A DNA stretch of 64,000 nt from Montifringilla adamsi (Eukaryota; Chordata; Aves; Passeriformes; Passeridae), in assembly GCA_017590115.1 (NCBI GenBank), contig JAGGNK010008892.1:1433383-1497382 (forward strand), in the 5' to 3' direction. This document shows, piece after piece, positions 1 to 10,661 of the stretch. Every line of letters begins with the position of its first letter. Position 1 is the stretch's first letter. The notes below the pieces were generated by a model. It was not told the DNA's origin. It worked only from the letters and a program-made list of their open reading frames with translations, and ran no database searches. Position numbers and translations under genes: made by a program.

Positions 1-1474
1 TTATTATCTGTATTATTTAGAAGGTCACGTTTGCTAATAATGATGCTTCGCTCTTTTAAAATATGAATCCACAAATTGCTTTATGGAAGTTTTTAGTAAT
101 TGAATGCTTCTGATGTAGTCAAGATTATCCTAAGCATCAAGGATGGCATTATTTCAGGGTACAGGATTAGGCCTTGATGTTTCCCTTTGGTTTTTGTGAG
201 CTTCTGCTTTTGTCAGCAATTTGGGTACCATATAAACATAATTCATGGCTTTTGTTAGAGTGTTTGCTTTTCATTCAGCATCATTTTCTGTCTGTTGGAC
301 AGATATATTCGGAGAATATAAGGACTCCATGAGAATAAGGACTCTGCTCAGCGTTGTAAACAGGGGTTTCAGCATACCAGTTACCCAATCACTAATTATT
401 TTGCAGGGTATGGTGGGATAGGAATTAAGGAAATTCTTGTGAGAATAAATCAATGGCTTTGGTGAGCATTTCTCAGGTGTGAGAGGCAGTATAAGGGTGG
501 GCAAAAATGTGTTCAGAAAGGAATCCCCCAAGCTTAGGAATTCACTGATGGACTTAGAAGTCACAAACATAGAAGTTATTATTTTACTGTTCTAGAGATT
601 AAAAAAACCCAAAAAGGCTGTGAAGGTTTTGAAAGCAAAGGAGCATCTTTTTTTTTTTTTTTACTATTTTTTTTCTTTCTGTTACTTCAAAGAATAGGAT
701 AACTGTCCAAGGAAGCACCATGATCTTTGTGATAGCACTTTGAATGACTGTGAACACAGCAAGGTGATGTTGGTCTAGGCTAAAGAAACTGATGCTGCAG
801 CAAGCAGAGTATGAAATGAGATACCAGACTGTTAGCTTTGTGGAGAGATTAGAAAAATAGTTTGATTTGAAAATGTTGTGAATGATACCTGTGTTCTGAG
901 TCTGTGCTAGCCATAGTGAATGAAGAAAGAAAGTAGTGAGGAGGTCATGAAGGTTGAAAAGGCCTAAATCATTAGATTCTTGTCTGTCAGCCTTGCTGAG
1001 CTAAAAGTGGCAGATTCATACCCCTAAGAGAAAGATCATCTGACATTTTTGTTGGTATGGAGCAGTGATTAATCATACCATGACTGATTACCATGGAAAG
1101 GGAACCTGTACATGGTCTTTGACTAGACACTGAATAGAAGAAGAGAAGAGTGAAGGACAGAACCCCTTAAAATAAGCAGGAAGTTGAATTGAGTTAGATG
1201 GGAGTAGAACTAGAAGAGATGAATTGTAGAATCTATGGGAGGATGGGATTTGAAGATGAGAGTGGTTTGATTTTTCAAGTAGTCAACAGGTTGAGGAAAT
1301 GGAGGTGAGTTTAAAATTTATAGATTAGTATAAATTCTGGAGAAGGAAGTTTTACTTTGAGAGCTACACTCCCCAGAAAGGAAGAGAACTAAAGTTTAAA
1401 AAGGAGCCCATGCTAAAATTCTTTGCTGAGCTCGTTTAAGCCTTGACATCCAGAGAACCAAATTCTTTGGAGCA
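1..1474. other. Unique AT-rich non-coding DNA
   Basis: I see no gene or recognisable repeat here. A 99-codon open frame on the minus strand (271-570) has no family resemblance I can detect and is within chance length. A T15 run lies at 648-662. At 1066-1075 there is a perfect 10-bp palindrome, tgattaatca, made of two overlapping ATTA homeodomain-type cores. It sits inside a 7-bp inverted repeat (tggtatg...catacca, about 1053-1080). Confidence 0.6.
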
Positions 1475-1488
1475 CTGCCATCTAGTGG
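1475..1488 (-). promoter_or_regulatory. CTCF-type insulator motif
   Basis: Read on the minus strand the site is ccactagatggcag. It matches the vertebrate CTCF core consensus CCASYAGRKGGCRS at all 14 positions. CTCF binds such sites to form insulators and loop anchors, and strand decides loop direction. The site stands in unique sequence, not in a recognised repeat. A 14-base match to a degenerate consensus occurs by chance now and then in a genome, so binding is inferred, not shown. Confidence 0.5.
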
Positions 1489-2661
1489 CACCTACTGCAA
1501 TCACCTGCTCTCCTTTAAAATACTGATTGATACATGCGAGCCCTGAAGGTCAAAGGGGTCATTCACCTGACGCTAATTTAATCCCGTTAAAGTTGTTCAC
1601 ATTTCATAACTGAACAGTTCCCTGAAATTGGATAATCTCACAAATGCAAGTGATCTGTGTGGGGGTATGCATATTTTCCGTGTAGCAGATAGTAAAATTC
1701 AAATTACTTTGTTAATAGTTTAAACAGCAACAGATCTACTATTTTTCCCTAATTCTGAGATCTTCTGCGAAAGAATCTTGTTTGACTGTAACAAAGTCCA
1801 AAGACACCTACAGTTGTAGGATTTTATCGTAAGTCAGATCAAAAAAGCAATAATTTTCTTGTTGTAAAATCTTGTCTTCCCTATGAAAAATATCCACAGG
1901 CTTAAAAATACATATAACTTTTCATTCATACCTGCAAAAAAAAGAAACGCCTTGAAGAGCAGGATGTATCAATTTATCAAGACTTAAACTTCCCAAGGTC
2001 AGCAACAATTCTCTTCTGAGACTGACTGTATTAAGTTTAATTAATCAGATAGCAAAGGTGCTTTGTTTTTGTGCTCCTGTTTAATCTTGCCAAGCCTGCA
2101 TGCTCTGCAGGAATCAGTTATCTGAGAGTTAAAAAGCTACTTTTTTAGCTATGAAAACCAGTATGAAGCTAAATATATTTTTAATAAGGCTGTATATGTT
2201 TGTCAAACTTGTTTCTTGCAGATAACCTACAAAAATTTTAACAGGATTTGTAGCTTCATGTTATATTTGTTAAGATTCTTTCATACAGGAATGCCTGCAT
2301 CTCCCTGAGACTTCTGATTTTACCTTTTTTTGCTAGCAGATGGAAAAAATATTAGATCAGTATTATTATTACCTGGAATTTTTCCTCCATGTTGTTTCCC
2401 TCTTCCAGAAATGAAAAGTCTGATTGTTGTTTTACATTAACTCCCATTTGATTATTTAGGATAAACTCCTTGAATTGAAAACTATTTATGACAAAAGTAC
2501 CCTAAAAGAAGGCCAGCTCTTTTGGCTTGTTGCCTCAACAATCACTTTTAACTACCAAATCATAAGGAATATTTTGATTGTTTTATACCTTTTTGTATAT
2601 TTTATAGCTTTACTTGACATTCCTTTTGTGAAGACACACATCTTGAAGAGTCAGAACAACC
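1489..2661. other. Unique AT-rich non-coding DNA
   Basis: This stretch between the CTCF-type motif and the solo LTR is AT-rich and has no recognisable repeat or gene. The 88-codon plus-strand frame at 2475-2741 runs into the first 80 bases of the LTR and has no protein-like features, so I treat it as chance. Confidence 0.6.
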
Positions 2662-3838
2662 TGTGGTGGGCTGACCCTGGCTGGTTTCCAGGTGCTTACA
2701 AAAGCTGCTTGATCCCTTTCCTTCTCAGCTGGGCAGGGTAGAGAAAATACAACGAAAGACTCATGGGTTGAGATCAAGACGGGAAGAGATCACTCCATTT
2801 ACCATCATGGGCATTTCAGAACTGAGCTGGAGATACAGAAGTGCAATTATTACCAATCTAATCAGAATAGGAAAATAAGAAATGATCCCGAAACTTAAAA
2901 CCACCCTCTCCCCACTCCTCCCTCATTTTGGGTTTAATTTTACTCTGGAATCGTGTATTTCTTCCCCCATCAGTGGCACAGAGGTGTCACTGGGATGGAA
3001 GAAGGATTGAGGCCAGTTCATTCATTACATGTTGTGTCTGCTGCTCCCTGCTCAGGGGGAAGGCTCCTCACACTCTTCCCCTGCTCCAGCATGGGGTGGC
3101 TCCTGTGGGAGACAGTCCTCCATGAACTTTTCCAAAGGGAGTCCATCCCGCAGGCTATTTTGTGTACTGCTCCAGCATGGGGTGGCTCCCATGGGAGACA
3201 GTCCTCCATGAACTTTTCCAAAGGGAGTCCATCCCGCAGGCTATTTTGTGTACTGCTCCAGCATGGGGTCCCTATTGAGTCACAGGTGCTGCTCCAGCAT
3301 GGCCTCCTCTGCACAGCGCCACAGTTCTGCCAGGAGCCTGGTGCAGAGCGGGCTTTCCACAGGGTCACGGCCTCCTTTGGGCCTCCCCAGCAGTGTGTGG
3401 GGCTCCTGCTCCAGGCAGGGCAGTGCTGCTCTGTGATCCTCCATGGGCTGCAGGGGCACATCCTGTCTCACCATGATCTGCACCACAGGCTGCAGGGAGC
3501 CTCAGCTCCGGGGCCTGGAGCACCTCCTGCCTCTCCTGCTTCACGGACCGTGGTGTGTGCAGTCTCTGCAGCGGTTCTTGTCACATGTTCTCACTCCTCT
3601 CTTCTCTGCCTTCAGTTGTTTCTGCTCAATTTTTTTCCCCTCCATCTTCTTAAATTAGTTACCCCAGCAGTTATCCTACCGTTGCTGATGGGGTTGGCCC
3701 TGGCTGGTGGTGGGTCCATCTTGGAGCAGGCCGGCATTGGCTCTGTCAGACCGGGAGAAAGCTTCTGGCAGCTTCTCACAGAAGTCACAGTGCAGCTGCT
3801 CTGCTACCAAAACCTTGCCACTAAAGCCCAATAAAACA
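2662..3838 (-). mobile_element. Solo LTR of an avian ERVL-like endogenous retrovirus
   Basis: The block is GC-rich against AT-rich flanks. On the minus strand it starts about TGTTTTATTGGGC, runs through GGCAAGGTTTTGGTAGCAG and TTCTGTGAGAAGCTGCCAGA, and ends in AGGGTCAGCCCACCACA, so it has the TG...CA ends of an LTR. I recognise it from memory as an avian LTR group assigned to ERVL-like (ERV3) elements of Neoaves; the exact family name needs a library search. Length is about 1.18 kb, near full length. No gag, pol or env lies beside it, so it is a solo LTR left by recombination. The expected AATAAA poly(A) signal (about 2844-2855) reads AATAAT, and no clear target-site duplication is visible, both fitting an old, decayed copy. 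The 293-codon open frame on the plus strand (2953-3834) and others inside are by-products of its composition, not genes. Confidence 0.85.
3081..3252 (-). repeat. 86-bp tandem duplication inside the LTR
   Basis: Two direct copies, 3081-3166 and 3167-3252, begin ctgctccagcatggggtggc and end gctattttgtgta. I see two base differences between them (tcctgtggg against tcccatggg). A third partial unit starts at 3253 (ctgctccagcatggggt) and then diverges. This LTR group is built from degenerate 'ctccagc-tgggt' units. Here the latest duplication is much younger than the rest of the element, since the copies are nearly identical while the LTR itself is decayed. Confidence 0.9.
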
Positions 3839-5390
3839 CCAAATGTTTAGATATAAAGAAAAACTTGTCAGAAAAGTGCCTGTCAGAAATTAGGATTTCA
3901 GTTGTTCTTTCTCTTTTCCTTGAGAAATATGTAAAAACTTCCATTTGAAGAACGGAACTTCCCGAAAGACTTAACAGACTAGACCTGCATATTTTTTTTT
4001 CTGTGTAAGAACTACAACTTATGGGTTAGTACTACATTAGAATTCCTTTTTAATGCCCAAATGCACTTCACAAGGCATTTTGTTTGTTAAATCAACTGGC
4101 TGGTTCTCAGTTATGTTGAGACACCCTCTCCCCTCTGCCACTTACTCAATATTCTGATCATTTAAATAGGTCTTTAAATAGAAATACATTGCAATTATCA
4201 GAAATGAGAATATATAAATTCTCTAAAATGTACCTCTGACAGTGAAATTGCAACTAACAAAAGTACAGCTCTTTAGTTCCATGAATGCACAAAAAACTTC
4301 ATTACTAATTTAGTGTTTGCAGAAAAGCTACCCCAAACCTGACTAACACCAGTAGATGTCAGTGTTGGCATATTCCAATGTGTTAAGAAAAGTCAAGCGT
4401 TCCATTTAACATGCATTTTAATTTGCATACATGTACAGATAGCTAAATAGATGAAGCTGACTGTTTTCCTGTTCTGATAAATCATTGATGTTTTAGTTTT
4501 TACCAAGCAGTACTTACTCTAAATCATAACTTTAAATCTTAACCTTTCTGTTTCCCATCCTCTGTTAGAGTCTAATTAAAAATTTTTCAAAATTATTCAA
4601 TGCTTCATTTATTTTAAAGTTTCTGTTAATTATTAGTAAGAAGTGTTTTCCCCTGTAAATTTCAGGCAGTTGACATGAAATTGCATTTTCATTTCTTTAA
4701 CAAAGGTGTTTTATGCCTAGCATTAAAGTGCAAGTTAGTGAACTGGAAATCACAAAAAGACTGAGAAGCGATACATTTGTTTTCACAAATAATACTTGCT
4801 TAATAATTAATAAAAATTAAATACCAGAGGATTACAGTTATTATTTAGTTTTTTATTTCATCAGGCAATTCAGGGATGGGGGCACAAAGTACAAGGGTGC
4901 AGAATTCCATTCAGATATTGACTACATTTCCGTATAATACGTGTGTCCTTCTAAACATCATAGAGAGCCTTTCTGTCTTTTCTTCCAGTTTCTGAATATG
5001 CCTCAATTATTTTTTTTGTAAACATCACCACCAGTGGCATATATTTTTTATTTTAAAATGTAACTTTCCTACAAAGACTAGGGTTATTAAATTCAAATTT
5101 CTTGGGACAGTTTTTAGGGAAGATTGATTTTAGCCCTCTATGAGCTTCAAATAACTTTGAATTAATTTTTCAGATCCCTTTGTTTTGACACATATCCTGA
5201 GATATGCAGATCTTTCTTCCCATTAAATAATAAAATTTTTTCCAACAGCGTAGTCCCCATGTAATTCTTTTTTTTTTCCCCCTTTACAACTTTATATAAA
5301 ATAAAATCCAGTCCATTAAAACTAAGGGAGTATGATATATAAATCTTATTTCAAATGAACATCTAAATAAATTAAGTTTCCTTTTTTTAA
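3839..5390. other. Unique AT-rich non-coding DNA
   Basis: I see no gene or clear repeat. At 4349-4362 the string ccagtagatgtcag matches the CTCF core at 13 of 14 positions; the mismatch is at an invariant G of the GGC, so binding is doubtful. The rest is AT-rich with short A and T runs. Confidence 0.55.
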
Positions 5391-5393
5391 CAG

Positions 5394-5639
5394 ACAAGTT
5401 TGATTAAAAGATCAGTCTCAGCTCTGGAGATGAATACTTTCAAAGATGAAACTACGTTAAATATGTCAGCTAATTTCAAAACCAGCATGAAAGAATTGAA
5501 GGTTATGAAGAAATGGATAGCTGAGCCAGAGGTTGAGACAGAGATCAGGAAAAGCTCCCCTACTAAGCATCTCATGAATCAAGCACCTCCTGTGGTCATC
5601 CTCACACAACAGGCAGATGTAGAAAAATACCTACTTTGA
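5394..5639 (+). CDS. Possible terminal exon or exon relic, unidentified
   Basis: A good acceptor (seven Ts followed by aacag, ending 5393) precedes an 81-codon frame open to a TGA at 5637-5639, and an AATAAA follows at 5731-5736. The frame is closed by TAA just upstream of the acceptor, so it could only be the last exon of a spliced gene. The predicted peptide is rich in Lys, Glu, Thr and Ser, with segments KTSMKELKVMKKW and TEIRKSSPTKHL. It has no signal peptide or membrane segment. I do not recognise a family. Frames of this length arise by chance here, so the splice context and poly(A) signal are the only support. It may equally be a decayed exon. Confidence 0.2.
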   Translation, partial: TSLIKRSVSALEMNTFKDETTLNMSANFKTSMKELKVMKKWIAEPEVETEIRKSSPTKHLMNQAPPVVILTQQADVEKYLL

Positions 5640-5751
5640 CTGGACCAGAGGATGGTGAGAATGACATTGTTCTTGTGAAATGAACTCAAAAGGCTGGGAT
5701 TAAATACACTGTTTTCTGAAAAAGGAAGAAAATAAAGAAATCAAAGAAAAT

Positions 5752-5784
5752 AATAGAAAATTATTTTCTATTGTAATAGAAAAT
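5752..5784. repeat. AT-rich hairpin plus third copy
   Basis: aatagaaaat (5752-5761), one spacer base, then its exact reverse complement attttctatt (5763-5772). The unit aatagaaaat occurs again at 5775-5784. It lies just after the possible poly(A) signal at 5731, but there is no sign that it is functional. Confidence 0.7.
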
Positions 5785-7475
5785 TAGAAGCTGTGGTTAA
5801 AAAATTAAGTCAAGCCTCAAAGATTCTTGAAAGGTGTTTTTTAATTAATGTGTATTGCCTTTTTAAAAAATAGATTTTAATTTCTAACTATATTACCTAA
5901 TTACAGGTAATTTAAAATTTTTTTTAATATTGAAATTTCTCAGAAATTAAACCATAAATTTTATTTCTTTAGAAATTATGTATTTTTAATGCAGAGAAAA
6001 AAATGCATGCTGCTCAGTTATCTTTAGGCTATTTAGTATGTACTGCAATTTAAATGGAAATAACATTGCTTCACAACATGACACAAAAAGTTTTATCTAA
6101 ATATAAATGCATTGTTAAAGTGGTCAAACTTTTTCCTCTGAGAGATGAAGGTGAAAGAGATGAGGGTGAAAGTAATGCTCTTGCTAGTTTTTTGGTATTA
6201 CTTAAATACTTATGTTCTAAGTGTGACCTGCAAAAAATCCCCCAGTATTATCTGGTTTTGTGTACAGTTACACGTGTATGTATTGTACTTACTCTGATGC
6301 TCAGGCCTGGTTCTTCAGGGCACTTTTCCATTCAGCTTCTCATTTTTTTTCTGCTTTTAGGGAGCTTTAAGCAGATTTATTGTTATGAAAATCAAATATA
6401 CTTACATGGTAAGTATACTGCTGTAGTGAGTTGTGGCTGAGAGAGGAGACCTTTCCCCATGGTCTTGTTTTAGACAGGACTACTGTATGTTCCTTGCTGT
6501 TTAAAGCTTTCATATAAGCTTTGATAAACCAAGGGATTTCATCTTTGTACTGTTTTGTATGTAATCTCTTAATGACCCTGCTGTATTTTCTATTTAATTT
6601 TCCTTTTTTTCCCTAGTGGGATCCTTTTGTATAAAATATTATAAATTAGGTACATAGTGTTCTATATATATATCTGTATAAAATATTTTCTCTCTATTCC
6701 CTTCTGCTATCACTTTTGTATTAGAAGGATTAGTATTTTTTTGTGTCAAAGATTATTTCTGTTAAAAACTTTTGTTTCTTTCACTTTGAAATTTCAAAGC
6801 AGATATTGAAACTCAATATAGCTGAAGGTTCTCATGTTGGATTTTTTCCAGATAACCCTTTTGGAAATATCCTTGTAAATTCAAAAGCTTTTTTTTTTCC
6901 ACCTCTGGGTGGTGCTGCTTCTGTTTCTGTTCTCATGGCCTCTTCCTACTTACACTGGGATTTATCTTTGATACACTCGTCTGTCTAGGATTTATTATCA
7001 TTTAGCCAAGTTGGTAGTTGTCCACTCAAATACCATACTGCCTTAGGTTTAGCACTGTCCTTGTAAACCTAAGTTAAAGCAGACAGCTTTAGGAGGAAAT
7101 AAGCAGACAAATGCGAGTAAGTGCTGAATGTTTGTGGGATGTGAATCATGAACCAAAAAATTCTGCTTACTTGCAGCTCCCATAATGGTTTTCGATAAAT
7201 GGCTGAGAATTAACAAGAAAACTAACATTTGTGGGTGTTTGCTGGCTGGCAGATTGCAGTTTGATATTGTTAATATGTCTGAGAGCCTTTAGTTAATTTT
7301 AATATATTTTTCATTACATCTGTGTCTCTAGGAAGGCTTCCTATTCACGATAAATTCAATACCAAAGTGGTTTCAGCAATCAAACATTATCAGAGCCCCA
7401 GCATCTCTTGTTTGTTAGTTTTTGAAAAGTTTGCAGAAGGGAGGGGATGGAATTCCAAAATAAACTTCTGCTTGC
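5785..7475. other. Unique AT-rich non-coding DNA
   Basis: No gene or repeat family is recognised. Open frames at 6054-6440 (128 codons) and 6743-6988 show no domain, and their length is within chance. A short direct repeat (gatgaaggtgaaag and gatgagggtgaaag) lies at about 6145-6174. A frame shared by 7322-7513 has no visible exon signals. Confidence 0.55.
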
Positions 7476-8181
7476 ATGTGGATCAGCAGAATATGGAACT
7501 GTTGCCTTGGTGAAATTTTTCCTCCCACTGGGACTACTTCTGAGGAGAAGGATAGTGAATTACTGAAAGGAACTGAGATCATGGACTTCCAAGAAGAAAA
7601 TATAAAAGTAGAACTTGTTGATTCAATGCAGACTGTTCTTCAAAGTGCAACAGTTTGTGGTGAAAACTTAGGAAAAGAACTGAGAAGGCTGGCTGGACTA
7701 ACAGAAAAGAACACCCCTCAACTTTTCACTACTGCAGGCATGGAGAGATACAAAGAAACAGGCAAGTTAAGGTCAGCTATGGATGGCTTGGAAGAAGTTG
7801 AATGCCAAGTTTTACTTCTATCTAACAGTATTTTTTAAAATTAAAATTAACTTTTTAATTCTTCAACACGTGAAGAACTAGAAGTAGGAGAGCTGATAAT
7901 GAGTGGAATGCTTCTACTTTTTACCTTTGTATGACAGCACGATCCAAGTTTCTTCCCCGAAGAATGAAGATGCTCTTCTCAATAAGCTGTTTTTATTTAC
8001 CCTAGTGGTCTCCAAGCACAATAATACTTCTCCAGAGACCCTTGATCAGGATAAAACACTTCTAAATGGACTTGGAGATAGGATAAACAGAGAGAACAGA
8101 AAGATTTTCAAGTTTTGCTGCTGGCAAAGCAGAAAAATGTATTTTCATATTCTGCAAAAGCATAGCAAGCAATTAAATTAA
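7476..8181 (+). pseudogene. Two unidentified protein-like open frames, possible exon relics
   Basis: Frame one (to 7838, 120 codons) contains an acidic stretch around EEKDSELLKGTEIMDFQEEN, then KELRRLAGLTEKNTPQLF. Frame two (7903-8181) contains SPKNEDALLNKLFLF and ETLDQDKTLLNGLGDRINRE. A stop-rich gap of about 65 bases separates them. A good pyrimidine tract with tatgacag lies at about 7910-7937, inside frame two, and the motif aacag/gcaagt in frame one would be a GC-AG type donor. Neither region matches a family I know. Length alone is compatible with chance. Together they could be remnants of exons or of a retrocopy. Confidence 0.18.
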
Positions 8182-8184
8182 AAA

Positions 8185-10338
8185 GCCACTTATTTCCTGT
8201 TTATAATGATACTATTATTTGATGCTGCAATTTTATACAATAATGCTATTGTTTTTCTATATATGTCTCTTTTTCAACACTTTTAAATTTCCTTTTTAGT
8301 GCTACAGACCTGCCCTTACTTCTGCCCAAACCCTGCACAACTAGCAAAAAATGATCAAAACAGAATAAAAAATTGCTGAAAAAAACAGAAATTAAAAGAA
8401 TATTTCGAAGTCTATAATTTGAACGTGGAACCCATAAAAGCTTTCGAAGGAATTCTTTAGGCAATGGTTTAGTTGTCTGTGTTTGTGAAACCTGGCTAGG
8501 CAAATCTTGTGTTGGACTTCCCTATGGTATTTTCTTTAATATCTATATTACACACAGCAAGGGATAACCACGTTGGGACCCCAAAGTACTTTGCCCTGTA
8601 AATAACGTCACACAGTTAAAGGTTAAACAACATCTCAGCTCTTAAACCAGCATTTGGTATGTGGAGGAGCAGTCCCCAGCAGCTGCTTTGGAGTTCATGA
8701 CCCTTGGACTGAAGTGCTTGATAGTGCAATATTGAACCAGATTTTCTATGTCAATATTGTTGTTTTGCACTTTTAAATAATGCAAATAGCATTTCTTCTG
8801 CTAAAATGCGGCACTCTGCTCATTGGAACTCTTGGAAATGCGCAAAGAAATGAAACAGTGGCGTACAAAGTGAGCTTGGCTTCATGTTTGGGTTTCTGGG
8901 TTCCTTTCACCTAACAGTTTCAAGCCACAATAAATTCTAAGGAGGTTCACAGTGTGTCCTGCAGTGAGATCCAGCCTTCAGATTTTATTCTATTTTTCTG
9001 AGCATGTCTTTACCAAAATGAATATTGTCTTAGGGTGAAATTTTCACTCATGACATCATTTCTGTTAAGGCTTTTCTTAGGGAAAATCTTCTATTTTTCA
9101 TGAGATGTACGTATTTTATCCCCTGCAATATGCAGCACTTACCTATTACCTTCCAGACTTCATAAATTATCTGACCAGAGAATTGACTATATTCTAAGAA
9201 ACTCAGTTATTATCTTGTGTCTATTTTATTCACTCCAAACTTTAGAAACAGAATGTCAAGGCACTGAAAGGCTTAAACTTCCACACCCTGGCAAGGTGGA
9301 TCATTGACCAATGGGCCAATAGCAACTGTCACAATTACTTGCCATTGCTATTGCATATTCAAGTGAAAACACTATTGATTTTTCTCTTTAAGAGATATAA
9401 ACAAAATTCCTTTGCAATTTATGGATCCTAGAGATAGGTCATAGACCAAAATTGGAGAATTACTGATGCAGCAGGACAGTCTCAGATTTGCATGTCTCTA
9501 CATTCATTTCTATAGGGCTGTTAAGTTTGTGTCATATGCAGAATGAACATATGTGAAATATAAGTATTTGTCAAGAGAATTTTCATAGAGAATGTTAAAT
9601 ACTTTTGACAGGAATTATAACAGAGTATTTTGAAATCATTGCTTTTTTTGCAGGGACAGGTTAATTATGTCTTTCTTTCAAATACAGGAATTCTGACATC
9701 TAGAAACAAATAACTCCTTTAAATGAATCTTAAGCCACAGTACTATCCCAGTGGATTAATATTTTGTGCTGAATATTCTGGTAGCTTAAAGTCTTATTCT
9801 GCATATGTGTAAACATTAGTAAATTTTTTCAGATTTTTAGATTAAATGGAATTTTGTTGGTCAAGATATTTTCTTAAAAATGCTAATAATACCTTCAAAA
9901 ACCTTTATCATTTCCTATCTACTATTATTAGCACATTTGAGAAGTTTCTTCTGCAATATACGTAAGTTATTTACCTATTTTGTTTATAGGCTGTAAGCTT
10001 ACAATCACTGCCGTTCAATGCTTACTGGCATAGACATTTGATTTACCTCTTTTGAGGCAGAAATTTTGCTGCTTTGGGTAACCTGAATTTTACAAATTCA
10101 TAGAGCAGAAATAAAGCTGATGACCATCACTGGTGTGTAAGTTAAGTTTTCAAAGGTTTTTTTTCTCTAGTTGCCTTTGGCCCCAGTTTCACAAATGTTT
10201 TTGTATGTTTTTAACTTTACATTCGTTCTTTTATCCCTTATAAAGCACACCTGGATCTTCAAAGTCTTGGGAAAGAAGCTGGCTTTCTAAGGCAAAAATA
10301 AAGTACTTCAGTGTGTTTAAAAAAAAACCCAAATAACT
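8185..10338. other. Unique AT-rich non-coding DNA
   Basis: No gene or repeat is recognised. An octamer-type POU motif, atgcaaat, lies at about 8780-8787, but a single octamer is weak evidence. A minus-strand frame at 8246-8503 is closed by a stop at 8522-8524 and has no splice support. Confidence 0.55.
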
Positions 10339-10373
<35 letters not shown>

Positions 10374-10412
10374 ACTATATATATATATACTTATATATAT
10401 ATATATATATAT
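10339..10412. repeat. Compound (AC)n/(TA)n microsatellite
   Basis: About 13 AC units from 10339 run into two interrupted TA arrays that end at 10412. The interruptions (aac and act) show it is not freshly expanded. Alternating purine-pyrimidine tracts of this kind can take Z-DNA or cruciform forms. Confidence 0.95.
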
Positions 10413-10439
10413 GAAGGAGGACTGAAGCTGATAAAAATC

Positions 10440-10661
10440 TGTAGTGGTTTTGGTTTTTTAATTTGAGATTTTGCTAATTTTGAGATTTTTTTTGGGTAGT
10501 GTATTAATGGGTGGTGGGTTTTAGTGTTGGTTAATTATTAGTGTATTTACTTTTTGTTGTGAGGTAGTATTAGGAGAAAAGTAAAGTATGTTTAAAACTT
10601 TAAAAGGGTATAAAGAAAATTTATTAACAGTAATTAAAAGAAAGAGTAATAAAAATTAGAA
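10440..10661. other. C-depleted, strand-asymmetric tract
   Basis: In these 222 bases I count four C (10474, 10550, 10598, 10628) against about 51 G on the plus strand. The first half is T/G-rich and the second half A/G-rich. C returns to normal frequency straight after 10661. The tract begins about 28 bases beyond the microsatellite. No tandem unit explains the bias. Heavy loss of C from one strand is what clustered cytosine deamination of exposed single strands would leave; that cause is inference. Confidence 0.8.

Noticed and set aside
3081..3260. Regular repeat spacing, considered as a CRISPR-like array
   Set aside because: There are only two full 86-bp units and no unique spacers, inside a vertebrate LTR. 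It is a tandem duplication.
2953..3834. 293-codon open frame, the longest in the window
   Set aside because: It lies wholly inside the GC-rich LTR, which is also open on the other strand (3018-3461). The peptide is a low-complexity translation of repeated ctccagc-type units and has no retroviral protein motif.
8246..8595. Minus-strand exon candidate beginning after ttatttacag at 8596
   Set aside because: The frame that follows the acceptor ends at a TAG near 8499, and the promising downstream frame (8503-8246) is closed by a TAG at 8522-8524. No single frame spans the block.
8780..8787. Octamer motif atgcaaat
   Set aside because: A single 8-base motif is expected several times in 64 kb of AT-rich DNA, and no partner motif is visible.
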